Below are positions 1-6,982 of a stretch of 41,291 nt of DNA, one piece after another. Both the position numbers and the translations under genes were made by a program. How positions within the stretch are numbered: position 1 is the stretch's first letter; each line of letters starts with the position of its first letter. The stretch is from positions 1-41,291 of the IMG/VR virus record IMGVR_UViG_3300009509_000045; one strand, given 5' to 3'. The notes below the pieces were generated by a model. The model made no database searches. It saw only the letters and a program-made list of their open reading frames with translations, and had not been told where the DNA came from. The DNA is from a virus.

Positions 1-143
1 TTATCGGTATACAATGGGACGACCAAGAGGACTTAATAGACGCGATATACGACGCCATAGACTCCGGAGAGCCTTATAGTGAATATAACGAACTCTCCAA
101 AAAAGAGAGAGAGGCATACGATAAAGGGGAGCTACGCTTTTAA
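1..143 (+). CDS. 3' end of the MuF-peptidase minor head gene (continues from the right edge)
   Basis: From base 3 an open frame of 46 codons runs to TAA at 141-143 with no start codon of its own. The last base of the window (a) plus bases 1-2 (tt) make one Ile codon, which joins this frame to the one open at 41291. Together they encode about 706 residues starting at 39314. The tail is acidic and helical-looking (for example WDDQEDLIDAIYDAID). This assignment depends on the window being circular. Codon use (GAC, TAC, CTA) matches the upstream part. Confidence 0.75.
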   Translation, partial: IGIQWDDQEDLIDAIYDAIDSGEPYSEYNELSKKEREAYDKGELRF

Positions 144-171
144 CTCGTCCTCTATAATCTCTCCGCACTCG

Positions 172-354
172 TTACACTCGTAGCGTATCATTTTCTACCC
201 CCGTATCGTAGTTATAGGCCTTAACGTAGACTATCCATAGGCCGGCTTTTTCGGCCTCCCATTTACGCTTTAATTGGCGCATAGCCTCGTAGGTCTTACC
301 GAAGTGTTTAGCGAGCTTGTACGCGCTCATATCCTCGTTTTTGATTTTAGACAT
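172..354 (-). CDS. small HTH-like protein, last gene of the antisense block
   Basis: A 60-residue protein. Residues about 10-31 (AYKLAKHFGKTYEAMRQLKR) look like a helix-turn-helix, followed by a basic helix, so DNA binding is plausible but not shown. A GAGGT ribosome site lies 8 bases before ATG, and the start overlaps the end of the upstream gene by 8 bases, which supports translational coupling. It is the last gene read from the promoter at 1643-1672 and converges on the MuF gene end at 143. I do not recognise a named family. Confidence 0.7.
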   Translation of the reverse strand: MSKIKNEDMSAYKLAKHFGKTYEAMRQLKRKWEAEKAGLWIVYVKAYNYDTGVENDTLRV

Positions 355-625
355 TTATGTAGACCTCATTAACTCTAGTATATCCGTACTCGTCCGCTAA
401 CTTATTTAGACTCTCCGTATCGTGTCCGAAATGTTCTAGCATAAGCTCGTCGGCAGTAGACGCCTCGTAGTCCTCGTTATAGACGTCATTTATTGCCTCG
501 AAGTGTCTATTATCTCCTAGCTTTATAATCCTATCTATATCCTCTTGCTCGTGTATGTACCCATCGCCTACTTGGTCGTATAGAAGCACCATATCGTAGA
601 ACTTTTTAAGTTCTCTTAACTCCAT
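347..625 (-). CDS. acidic hypothetical protein, 92 aa
   Basis: Function unknown. The protein is strongly acidic (many Asp and Glu, few Lys and Arg), with a predicted helical N-terminus (MELRELKKFYDMVLLYDQ). A GGAGG site precedes the ATG by 7 bases. Its start overlaps the stop of the neighbouring gene at 616-864 by 10 bases. Acidic small early proteins of phages often bind host nucleic-acid enzymes or mimic DNA, but nothing specific can be assigned here. Confidence 0.75.
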   Translation of the reverse strand: MELRELKKFYDMVLLYDQVGDGYIHEQEDIDRIIKLGDNRHFEAINDVYNEDYEASTADELMLEHFGHDTESLNKLADEYGYTRVNEVYINV

Positions 626-864
626 TTTTTAACCTCCACTCTCATATAGTCATAAAACGACTCGAAGTCCTCAGGCTCAAAAGTAGCGTTTTCTCCGTCC
701 TTAGAAGCCAAGTAAAGCAAGAGCATATCTCTAAGAGTCGTAAAAGTCTCGAACACGTAGCGCTCAAAGTATGAACTAGTCCTAAAGCCGTTCGCCACCT
801 CCTCGTACGGCTTGTCTATCTCATTATCTAGCCTATTCTCTATCCATAGCTTAATCGTATCCAT
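616..864 (-). CDS. acidic hypothetical protein, 82 aa
   Basis: Unrecognised protein rich in Glu, Asp, Tyr and Phe, probably all-helical. CGGAGGCG lies 7 bases before the ATG. Only two bases separate its start from the stop of the upstream gene (867-1064), so it belongs to the same leftward operon. No signal peptide, membrane segment or cysteine motif is visible. Confidence 0.75.
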   Translation of the reverse strand: MDTIKLWIENRLDNEIDKPYEEVANGFRTSSYFERYVFETFTTLRDMLLLYLASKDGENATFEPEDFESFYDYMRVEVKKWS

Positions 865-866
865 AA

Positions 867-1064
867 TTACGCCTCCGCTCTTTCATAGTATCTATTTAGC
901 GTAGCAGTCTTAGCCATTTTGCTTTTTCCGGTCTTAACGCTTCTAAGTACAGTATCTCTACTATCGAAGTGAGTACACTCGAAAACCTCTCCGCGTCCAT
1001 TTACTACAAAAGAGCCTCTCATACTCTTTGTAGCTTCTCTTAGTGTAATTTTAGGGATATTCAT
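867..1064 (-). CDS. small basic hypothetical protein, 65 aa
   Basis: A 65-residue protein with several Arg/Lys and a compact pattern (GSFVVNGRGEVFECTHFDSR) that suggests a small beta barrel or SH3-like fold; this is only an impression. GAGGAGG precedes the ATG by 7 bases, one of the best ribosome sites in the block. It follows the 177-residue gene by 12 bases and shares its promoter. Confidence 0.75.
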   Translation of the reverse strand: MNIPKITLREATKSMRGSFVVNGRGEVFECTHFDSRDTVLRSVKTGKSKMAKTATLNRYYERAEA

Positions 1065-1076
1065 TTTCGCACCTCC

Positions 1077-1610
1077 TCACACTTCGCAGTCGAAGCGTCG
1101 AGAGTAAGCGTCTAGGTCAGCGTCTACGCGGTCGTCGTCGTAGTTCTTATTTACCTCCTCGATACGGGCGTCTATAACCCTAGAGTCGTATTGAGATACA
1201 TACTCTAGCAGTCCGTCTCCTACGCATACCATCATCGCTATATCGTGGTAGGCGATGTAGTCCCCAGCCTTACCTATCTTTTGGTCGTAGATTTTATCCG
1301 CCTTAGCGATTACCACGTCTAGTTGTTCGTTCGTTAATGTTCTCATACCTTTAGTCTCCTCTTTTGCTTCTCGTCTTTGAAAGTCTCTAGCTACAGCGTC
1401 GATAATATCCATCTTAGAGAACTTATCTCTAAGTTTTACGCCGTTATGCTCCGCGTATGCTCTCATATCGCTTACACTAACAGACTTTAGCCAATTACTG
1501 TAAGGCTTTACGTTCCGTAATACGTACCCGTCTCTATGCGCGTAAACCATCATACCTATCTTTTTAGATGAACTCATACTCTCTCTAGTTCTTTGTCCTC
1601 TTACTGCCAT
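1077..1610 (-). CDS. hypothetical protein with SAP/HeH-like helical motif, 177 aa
   Basis: First gene behind the promoter at 1643-1672. Start ATG at 1610 with AAGGACGG upstream. Residues about 44-78 (SVSVSDMRAYAEHNGVKL and the helix after it) resemble the helix-extension-helix pattern of SAP/HeH/LEM domains used for nucleic-acid or protein binding; I infer this by eye. The C-terminus is acidic. It is the largest protein of the antisense block and the best candidate for its main effector. No enzyme motif is seen. Confidence 0.75.
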   Translation of the reverse strand: MAVRGQRTRESMSSSKKIGMMVYAHRDGYVLRNVKPYSNWLKSVSVSDMRAYAEHNGVKLRDKFSKMDIIDAVARDFQRREAKEETKGMRTLTNEQLDVVIAKADKIYDQKIGKAGDYIAYHDIAMMVCVGDGLLEYVSQYDSRVIDARIEEVNKNYDDDRVDADLDAYSRRFDCEV

Positions 1611-1642
1611 TTTTTCCGTCCTTTTATTTAATTTATACCGCT

Positions 1643-1672
1643 ATCTTACCACAAGTTTTCTTGGTATGTCAA
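1643..1672 (-). promoter_or_regulatory. sigma70-type promoter P2 with operator-like spacer
   Basis: On the - strand: TTGACA (1672-1667), an 18-base spacer (TACCAAGAAAACTTGTGG) and TAAGAT (1648-1643), 33 bases before the 1610 start codon. The spacer holds one intact arm (CTTGTGG) and one degenerate arm of the palindrome seen at 2996-3013, and the flank AAAAACCCTTGACA is also shared. Likely read by the host polymerase and controlled by the same regulator as P1. Confidence 0.7.
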
Positions 1673-1692
1673 GGGTTTTTAGTTAATTCTTT

Positions 1693-1953
1693 TTATTTTG
1701 TCTCAAGTTCTAGTCTTATGGCCTCTATGCACTCCTCGCGAGTACCCTTACATAGGAGCTTAGAGTCGAACGTGTAGCCTCTCATTTTGTCGTATCTAGT
1801 AGACCATTGATTAACCGGCGCTCTAAACAACTTTGTAGCGATATGGAGGTCGTCAGTCCTACCGGTAGGCTTACCTAGCATACAGTAGGTATTCTCTAGG
1901 TCTCCGGCGTATAGTACGCCTTTAAGCGCTCTTGGCATTTGTTTAAGCTCCAT
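1693..1953 (-). CDS. hypothetical protein, 86 aa
   Basis: Last gene of the first leftward unit (2958 to 1693). The protein is basic to neutral with two isolated cysteines and no recognised family. GGGGGAG lies 4 bases before the ATG at 1953. The 3' end sits 20 bases before the -35 box of promoter P2, so read-through into the second unit is possible; no terminator hairpin is visible between them. Confidence 0.75.
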   Translation of the reverse strand: MELKQMPRALKGVLYAGDLENTYCMLGKPTGRTDDLHIATKLFRAPVNQWSTRYDKMRGYTFDSKLLCKGTREECIEAIRLELETK

Positions 1954-1962
1954 CTACTCCCC

Positions 1963-2118
1963 CTATCTACCGGTACTAGGATTAGTTCTTAACCCTAGCT
2001 CGTAGCATACGTCCACTAAGAAACTTAGGTGTACAGGACGGACGCTCTCCGCCTTAGCCTTTAGCGCTCTTAGCTCCTCTACTGTCTTGCTCTTTAGGTC
2101 TATGTTCTTGCTTATCAT
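1963..2118 (-). CDS. small hypothetical protein, 51 aa
   Basis: Open frame from ATG at 2118 to TAG at 1963-1965. A near-perfect AGGAGG lies 6 bases upstream of the ATG, and the frame fills the gap between two operon genes exactly (11 and 9 bases to its neighbours), which supports a real gene despite its length. The N-terminal half is basic and helical (KTVEELRALKAKAE); the C-terminal half may fold as a short helical hairpin. No family recognised. Confidence 0.7.
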   Translation of the reverse strand: MISKNIDLKSKTVEELRALKAKAESVRPVHLSFLVDVCYELGLRTNPSTGR

Positions 2119-2129
2119 TTTTGGCCTCC

Positions 2130-2417
2130 TTATGCGCTATGGCCGTATTTTTCTCTAAACGCGCTCTCTTTAGCTTGTAGTTCAGCACTAAAAGAGTTAG
2201 CCGTGTTTATACCGCTTCGTATCGCCTCCATACTAGAGCTTTGGATATTGTTATAGTTATGGTACACGTTAGACGCTAGTACGCGTCTCATAGTGTATAT
2301 ATTATGGCGCTCTCTCTTCTCGTCAGCGCGTAGAGCCTCTAACTCTACGTTATGCTCCTCTAGCGAGATACACCCGCACTTATACGCCTCGAATATTAAT
2401 GACTCAGCTCTACCCAT
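2130..2417 (-). CDS. hypothetical helical protein, 95 aa
   Basis: Predicted mostly helical (EALRADEKRERHNIYTMRRV), rich in Glu and Arg. AAGGAGGCG precedes the ATG at 2417 by 5 bases, and the ATG abuts the stop of the upstream gene. Unknown function; nothing catalytic seen. Confidence 0.75.
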   Translation of the reverse strand: MGRAESLIFEAYKCGCISLEEHNVELEALRADEKRERHNIYTMRRVLASNVYHNYNNIQSSSMEAIRSGINTANSFSAELQAKESAFREKYGHSA

Positions 2418-2713
2418 TACTCGCCTCCTTTAATTAGGTCGTGTTGTCTCTTTAAGTTCGCCTCGAACTCGTCTAGGTCTATCTCTCTTATAGGCTCGTG
2501 TCCTATCTTTCCGTCTACTACTTTCCAAAACAGAATAAAGCGACCGTCGTAGTCAATCTCCGCGTATTGCTTGTCTAGGATACCTTTAACGTATACTCCC
2601 TCCTTAGCCTTAGTTACTTTCATATCTCTAAAGCCGATAGCGTTCTTAAAGAAAAAGCGCATCTTGTCGTAGTTGGTCTCTAGCGCCTTGTATTGCTCGT
2701 AGTATGTTCTCAT
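2417..2713 (-). CDS. hypothetical protein, 98 aa
   Basis: The frame is open upstream to a TTG at 2728, but I choose the ATG at 2713 because GGAGGG sits 7 bases before it and it overlaps the previous stop as TAATG, a coupling arrangement used throughout this genome. The protein alternates strands and helices (GVYVKGILDKQYAEIDYDGR) and ends in a charged helix. No family recognised. Confidence 0.75.
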   Translation of the reverse strand: MRTYYEQYKALETNYDKMRFFFKNAIGFRDMKVTKAKEGVYVKGILDKQYAEIDYDGRFILFWKVVDGKIGHEPIREIDLDEFEANLKRQHDLIKGGE

Positions 2714-2958
2714 TACATCGCCCTCCAATCGTTCAAGTCGTAGCAGTTAGTAAGATTAAACTCGCTCTCTATAACACTACATAGGCTACGTGTACCTATG
2801 TTCTCGTCTAGCTCTAGCTTCTTAGGAACGCAAGTAGAGATATGCGGTAGAGAATAATCAGCTCTATATCTTTGCACTCTAAAGGAGTATCTAGTACCCG
2901 TTGCCATAACTGAAACCAAAGCCTCCGTAGTCTCGAACTCTCTAAAATATGTATTCAT
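2713..2958 (-). CDS. hypothetical protein, 81 aa, first gene of the antisense block
   Basis: First gene behind promoter P1 (2990-3019). AAAAGGAT lies 6 bases before ATG 2958. The sequence is slightly basic with three cysteines and a predicted beta-rich N-terminal half (ALVSVMATGTRYSFRVQRYR). Being promoter-proximal it should be among the strongest-expressed products of the block. Function unknown. Confidence 0.75.
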   Translation of the reverse strand: MNTYFREFETTEALVSVMATGTRYSFRVQRYRADYSLPHISTCVPKKLELDENIGTRSLCSVIESEFNLTNCYDLNDWRAM

Positions 2959-2989
2959 TTGTAATCCTTTTTTCTTATTTATTTAACGT

Positions 2990-3019
2990 AGTTTACCACA
3001 AGTTTTCTTGTGGTGTCAA
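2990..3019 (-). promoter_or_regulatory. sigma70-type promoter P1 with palindromic operator in the spacer
   Basis: On the - strand: TTGACA (3019-3014), an 18-base spacer and TAAACT (2995-2990). The spacer is itself a perfect inverted repeat, CCACAAG-AAAA-CTTGTGG (2996-3013), placed where a bound dimer would block polymerase. It drives 2958 to 1693. It lies back to back with the proposed late promoter at 3070-3103, so the two transcripts diverge from here. Confidence 0.75.
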
Positions 3020-3069
3020 GGGTTTTTGATAAATTCGTAAAAATTTCCTACTTTTTCCTACTTTTTGGC

Positions 3070-3103
3070 TAACCGCAAGGCTCTACCCCTAATCTCGTAA
3101 AAT
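3070..3103 (+). promoter_or_regulatory. proposed late promoter L1 (scaffold/capsid operon)
   Basis: TAACCGCAA at 3070-3078, 19 bases, then TAAAAT at 3098-3103. The same 9-mer at the same distance from a -10-like hexamer occurs before the tail tube, tape measure and portal genes. There is no good TTGACA box, so activation by a phage factor bound near -40 is inferred. It restarts late transcription immediately after the antisense block. Confidence 0.6.
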
Positions 3104-3153
3104 TGTTTCAAGGCTTGGACTTGCCTAACAAAAAAACAAACAAGGGGTATCTA

Positions 3154-3897
3154 ATGGACTTTAGAGACTTAATCTCGCAGTTAGAGGCGGGAGACACGGA
3201 CAAAGCACTAGAGACGGCGAAAGCGCTACAGCCTAAATTCGACAAGACCGTTTCGGACTTGAACGGGTACGAGACGAAATTCGTAGACGCGGTATCGACG
3301 CGGGATAAAGCGAAAGCGAAACTAAACTCGTTAGTGGACGCACTAGGGCTAACAGTAGAGGACGCTACTCCGGAAGCGGTAGAGGCTCTTATCAAAAAAG
3401 GTAAGACCGACGAGACACTAAAGGCAGAGATAGACGACCTTAAAAAGCTACTAAAAGCTAATGAGGACAACCATAAGCTAGCTCTAGCCGACAAAGATAA
3501 GGCCTTTACCGAGAAGCTCTTAGAGGTGGATATTTCTAAGGTCGGACTCACGGCTAACGTGGTGAACGAAAAAGCTCTATCAATGGTCGTAGAAGCTCTT
3601 AAATCAGGTGCAACACTTGAGGACGGAGCGATAGTCTACAAAGACCAAAACGGCGTTATCGTAAAAGACGCCACAGGACAACCTATAACCGTAGGCCAAA
3701 GGCTAGAACAGTTCAAAGCGGACGAAAGTAACGCTTTCCTATTCAAAGCTACGACTAACGGAGGCGGTGGCTCTCAGAACGGAGGGACTACTACGGCTAA
3801 GAAGTGGGCGGACTTGTCTACGGCGGAAAAAGTAGATTTACATAAATCTAACCCGTCAGAGTACGAGCGCCTAAGAGACGAACATAACAAACTATAA
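3154..3897 (+). CDS. capsid scaffolding protein (Phage_GP20-like)
   Basis: A 247-residue internal scaffold, expected to organise capsid subunits during prohead assembly and then leave. The frame is open from a TTG at 3103, but ATG 3154 has AAGGGG 8 bases upstream and is preferred. Residues about 30-140 are charged coiled coil (KAEIDDLKKLLKANEDNHK), then a globular part, a Gly/Ser/Asn/Thr linker, and a C-terminal segment WADLSTAEKVDLHKSNPSEY typical of phage scaffold and GP20-like proteins. Placement directly before the capsid gene supports the role. Confidence 0.75.
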   Translation: MDFRDLISQLEAGDTDKALETAKALQPKFDKTVSDLNGYETKFVDAVSTRDKAKAKLNSLVDALGLTVEDATPEAVEALIKKGKTDETLKAEIDDLKKLLKANEDNHKLALADKDKAFTEKLLEVDISKVGLTANVVNEKALSMVVEALKSGATLEDGAIVYKDQNGVIVKDATGQPITVGQRLEQFKADESNAFLFKATTNGGGGSQNGGTTTAKKWADLSTAEKVDLHKSNPSEYERLRDEHNKL

Positions 3898-3910
3898 ACG
3901 GAGGTAAGTT

Positions 3911-4918
3911 ATGGCATTAACACAACTAGCAGACATCATCGACGTAACGGTGTTTCAAGACATCGAAGCGGTAAACTCGCCGGAAAAAACGGCTTTATTT
4001 GAGAGCGGTATCATCGTAAGAACGCCTCTACTTGACGCTTTGGCTAGCGCAGACGGTAAAATCGCCGAGCTACCATTTTGGAAAGACCTAGACGCTACAA
4101 GCGAAACGAACTACTCAGACGACAGCGAGAACTCGGCTACTCCGGTCAAATTGGCGCAAGGTGAGCAAATCGCACGTAAAGCGTTCGTAAACAAGGCTTG
4201 GAAGCAGAGCGACCTATCGGCAGAGTTGGCTATGGGCGGTAACGCACTAGACAGAGTAAAAGAGAGAGTAGAGTCTTACTTTACTAAACAATGGCAACGT
4301 AGAGTTATCGCTACTTGTAGGGGTATTATGGCGGACAATATCGCTAACGACTCCGGAGATATGGTTATCAGTATCGGAGCGGAAGCTATCGCGTCTCAGT
4401 CAGCGTCTACGAAGTTCTCAAGAGGTGCTTTCACTTCGGCGGTGTTCACGATGGGAGACTCTCAAGACGAAATTAAAGCGATGGCGGTACACTCGAAAAT
4501 CTATAAAGATATGGTAGACGCTAACGACATCGACTTCATTCCGGACTCAGAGGGTAAAGGCGAAATTCCTACATACTTGGGTAGAAGAGTAATCGTAGAC
4601 GACGGCTTACCGGTAATCGCGGGAACTACAGACGGTCTTAAATACGTTACTGTACTATTCGGTGGCGGAGCGTTCGGATACGGCGAGGGTATGTCTACAG
4701 TACCGGTCGAGGTAGAGAGAAACGCTCTTGAGGGTAACGGAGGCGGTACGGAAGCGCTTATCGTTCGTAAGACTTGGTTGCTCCACCCGTTCGGTTTTCA
4801 AGCGACAGGAACTCCGTCGGGAGTATCTTTCACACAGGCGGAACTAATGAACGCTACCTCTTGGGATAGAGTGGTAGACAGAAAGAACGTACCGCTAGCG
4901 TTCCTAGTAACTAACTAG
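3911..4918 (+). CDS. major capsid protein
   Basis: A 335-residue coat protein, position and size as expected for an HK97-fold subunit. It follows the scaffold by 13 bases with GGAGGTAAG before the ATG. The sequence resembles the phage coat family containing motifs such as KTALFESGIIVRTPLLD near the N-terminus and a Gly-rich loop (VLFGGGAFGYGEG). No N-terminal protease-cleaved region is apparent, and no prohead protease gene was found. A GC-rich hairpin follows the gene (4927-4941). Confidence 0.85.
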   Translation: MALTQLADIIDVTVFQDIEAVNSPEKTALFESGIIVRTPLLDALASADGKIAELPFWKDLDATSETNYSDDSENSATPVKLAQGEQIARKAFVNKAWKQSDLSAELAMGGNALDRVKERVESYFTKQWQRRVIATCRGIMADNIANDSGDMVISIGAEAIASQSASTKFSRGAFTSAVFTMGDSQDEIKAMAVHSKIYKDMVDANDIDFIPDSEGKGEIPTYLGRRVIVDDGLPVIAGTTDGLKYVTVLFGGGAFGYGEGMSTVPVEVERNALEGNGGGTEALIVRKTWLLHPFGFQATGTPSGVSFTQAELMNATSWDRVVDRKNVPLAFLVTN

Positions 4919-4926
4919 GTTACGCT

Positions 4927-4941
4927 CCCCCTATGCGGGGG
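4927..4941 (+). terminator. hairpin after the capsid gene
   Basis: CCCCC-TATGC-GGGGG, starting 9 bases after the capsid stop. Only a weak T stretch follows, so it may work as a partial terminator or as a 3'-end stabiliser of capsid mRNA rather than a full stop, since downstream structural genes have no obvious promoter of their own. Confidence 0.45.
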
Positions 4942-4983
4942 TTACATCAACTACAGAAAAATAAACTTACAAGGGGTTAAAAA

Positions 4984-5316
4984 ATGGCAAAACTTGACGA
5001 CTTAAAACAACAGGCTACGGACTTAGGTATCAGCTTCACAACTAAAGCGACTATCGCAGAATTGGAGCAAGCTATCGCGGAAAAAGTAAACGAAGTAAAC
5101 ACTAGCACGGACGCAGAGACTACAGCGCCGACAGAAACTACGGAGGTTACAGAAACCACAGAGCCGGAAGTTACGGAGACTACCGAAGTAATCGAGCCGG
5201 AAGTAATCGACGACAAGCCGAAGCTAAATAACGACGGACTCGTAGCCGGTAAAATGCTTACAGACGAAGAGTACCGAGCGTATATCGCAAAACAGAAAAC
5301 TAAGTTACTCGCGTAG
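4984..5316 (+). CDS. head protein with HeH/LEM-like N-terminus, 110 aa
   Basis: Residues 1-35 (LDDLKQQATDLGISFTTKAT) match the HeH/SAP-like domain common in small proteins beside phage capsid genes. Residues 38-75 are a low-complexity Thr/Glu/Val linker, and the C-terminus is a short basic helix. AAGGGG lies about 9 bases before the ATG. Probably a capsid-associated or connector accessory protein; exact role unknown. Confidence 0.7.
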   Translation: MAKLDDLKQQATDLGISFTTKATIAELEQAIAEKVNEVNTSTDAETTAPTETTEVTETTEPEVTETTEVIEPEVIDDKPKLNNDGLVAGKMLTDEEYRAYIAKQKTKLLA

Positions 5317-5323
5317 CTTTACT

Positions 5324-5345
5324 ATGCCTCCTCTTTCGGAGGTAT
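5324..5345 (+). terminator. intergenic hairpin
   Basis: ATGCCTCC (5324-5331), loop TCTTTC, GGAGGTAT (5338-5345): an 8-pair stem with one G-U pair. No T run follows, so an RNA-stability or processing element is as likely as termination. Confidence 0.35.
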
Positions 5346-5372
5346 GGATAAATCTATAAAAGGACTCACACT

Positions 5373-5831
5373 ATGGCTTTAATCGTAAACGACAACGCAT
5401 ACCTAGACGTAGCAACCGCAGAGCTATACTTCGCAGATAGACTCCATACTAGCACGTGGGACAATGCTACAGAAGCGGACAAGAGCGCCTCTTTGATACA
5501 AGCGACGAGAGAGATAGAGTCTATGAACTTCTTAGGGAGTAGATACGACGCTACGCAAAAGCTATCGTTTCCTAGAAGCGGTCTAGTTATTGACGGTATC
5601 GAAGTGGACGAGACCACAGTACCGCAAGACGTAAAGAGCGCCGTATGTGAGTACGCTATATTAATGCTAGCAGAGGATTACACAGCGCCGGACGATTTAA
5701 GCGCTTTTGACTCCGTTTCGGTAGGCTCTATCTCTTTAACTACAAGCAAGAGCAAAAAACAACCTCCGCCTATGGTCTCTAAATTGCTAACAAAATATAA
5801 AGATACTACGCTACGATTAGTAAAGGGCTAA
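5373..5831 (+). CDS. head-tail connector / adaptor protein (DnaT-like phage family)
   Basis: A 152-residue protein with the pattern of phage adaptor proteins filed as putative DnaT-like: an aromatic N-terminal helix (YLDVATAELYFADRL), an invariant-looking Trp, a helix ALIQATREIESMNFLGSR-type segment and LSFPRSGL. Expected to bind the portal ring and form the first connector layer. It follows the HeH-like gene and precedes the head-closure gene, the standard siphovirus order. Confidence 0.7.
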   Translation: MALIVNDNAYLDVATAELYFADRLHTSTWDNATEADKSASLIQATREIESMNFLGSRYDATQKLSFPRSGLVIDGIEVDETTVPQDVKSAVCEYAILMLAEDYTAPDDLSAFDSVSVGSISLTTSKSKKQPPPMVSKLLTKYKDTTLRLVKG

Positions 5832-5835
5832 AATT

Positions 5836-6180
5836 ATGGCGCTTAATACTACGCTTAAAAAGGTGGCGACTAAACTTATCGCCAAGTTCGGAAGCGACGT
5901 TACGCTCGTATCAGTTACGGAGGGTAAATATAATCCGGCTACGGGTACGTCCAAGACAGAAACGCAAAGCACTATAAAGGCGTTTATATCGGTCTATAAA
6001 TCTATGGATTATAACGAAGTGGTAAAGGTTGGAGACGCGCCTATGATGTCTACCGCAGAGGTAAAAGTAAGCGACGAGATTATCGCGAACGGTAAAAGGT
6101 ATAGAGTCGTCCACTCGGAGGCCTTACCGCTAGAGAACGGTATCGTAATGTATCAATGTAATCTAAGGGCGCTCGTATGA
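5836..6180 (+). CDS. head closure protein
   Basis: A 114-residue protein, beta-rich, with size, position and pattern of SPP1 gp16/HK97-type head-closure proteins (motif VKVSDEIIANGKRYRVVHSE near the end). It should cap the connector after DNA packaging. It starts 5 bases after the adaptor gene and overlaps the next start as ATGA at 6177-6180. Confidence 0.65.
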   Translation: MALNTTLKKVATKLIAKFGSDVTLVSVTEGKYNPATGTSKTETQSTIKAFISVYKSMDYNEVVKVGDAPMMSTAEVKVSDEIIANGKRYRVVHSEALPLENGIVMYQCNLRALV

Positions 6181-6518
6181 GCTTCGGAGACGATATAGGT
6201 AAAGAGTTCGGCAAGATAGACAAAAATGCAGATACGCTTATACGTTCGGCGGTCGTAAATCTACAGGGAGACCTAGTAGAAGCCTCTCCGGTAGATAGCG
6301 GGGAGCTTAGGCTATCTTGGGAGCAACCTAAAAAGAGCGGTAATGCGTGGGTTATAACCAATATCGCACCGCACGCCATCGTCATAGACGGAGGGAGAAG
6401 AGAGATACCTATAAACGGTAAGGCGGTATGGGTAGGCTCGGAGCAATTACCGGACGGCTTCGCTCCTATAGTGGACGCTACAAAAAGAGAACTACAAAAG
6501 AGGTTTAACAGGCTATGA
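6177..6518 (+). CDS. HK97 gp10-like neck/tail completion protein
   Basis: A 113-residue protein with the family signature: SPVDSGELRLSW in the middle, then PHAIVIDGG and a C-terminal helix. HK97 gp10-like proteins act at the head-tail joint or tail end. The ATG overlaps the upstream stop (ATGA), and its own stop overlaps the next start, so it is translationally coupled on both sides. Confidence 0.8.
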   Translation: MSFGDDIGKEFGKIDKNADTLIRSAVVNLQGDLVEASPVDSGELRLSWEQPKKSGNAWVITNIAPHAIVIDGGRREIPINGKAVWVGSEQLPDGFAPIVDATKRELQKRFNRL

Positions 6519-6943
6519 GAGCATTAATAAAAACAGACTTCGAGAAGTGGCTACTATCTCAGCTAACAGAGGATACGGAGGGCTTTTATTTAACCGTAGG
6601 AGCGAATAAGGTCTATTTCTATTTCGAGGGAGAGGACGGCAAGACAAAGGACGCCTACGCAAAAATGAAAGTAATCCCTCTTGATACGACGAGACCGGCT
6701 ACAGGGTTAAAGTACCATACAGGGCGCTACAAGTTCTTTATATATGGCCTTAACGCTCTCATACCGGACAAGATAACCGACGCTCTAGCCGACATCATAG
6801 AGGAGAAGATTATCGAGGAGACCGGAGGCTTTAGGATAGAGACCGAGCTACTCGTAACTCGCCAAAGAGGTAACAAATTCTACGGGAGTACCCACTACGA
6901 GAATATAGTCGATATTGCTTTCCATCATTGGGAGAACGGCTAA
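6515..6943 (+). CDS. tail terminator protein
   Basis: A 142-residue protein in the position of the tail terminator, between the gp10-like protein and the tail tube. The mix of an N-terminal helix (ALIKTDFEKWLLSQL), a beta sheet and the ending VDIAFHHWENG fits phage tail-terminator proteins (DUF4128-like). Expected to cap the tail tube and fix its length. Its stop codon is also the start of a 21-base tandem repeat. Confidence 0.7.
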   Translation: MRALIKTDFEKWLLSQLTEDTEGFYLTVGANKVYFYFEGEDGKTKDAYAKMKVIPLDTTRPATGLKYHTGRYKFFIYGLNALIPDKITDALADIIEEKIIEETGGFRIETELLVTRQRGNKFYGSTHYENIVDIAFHHWENG

Positions 6944-6982
6944 CCCCTAGAGCTAACCCCCTAACCCCTAGAGCTAACCGCA
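6941..6982 (+). repeat. 21-base tandem duplication ahead of late promoter L2
   Basis: TAACCCCTAGAGCTAACC at 6941-6958 recurs at 6962-6979, period 21 bases. The second copy flows into the TAACCGCAA motif of L2; the first copy has TAACCCC at that place. It looks like a recent duplication, or a pair of half-sites for the late activator. Confidence 0.8.

Noticed and set aside
132-191. A 19-codon - strand frame (MIRYECNECGEIIEDELKA) with one CxxC pair, downstream of the last antisense-block gene
   Set aside because: Too short, only one Cys pair, weak ribosome site, and it overlaps the MuF gene end. It could be a relic or a frameshifted tail of the 172-354 gene.
3108-3551. Long - strand frame opposite the scaffold gene (147 codons, Ser-rich)
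   Set aside because: Antisense shadow produced by strong codon bias; no ribosome site and composition typical of mirrored frames. The same applies to frames opposite the tape measure, annealase and integrase genes.
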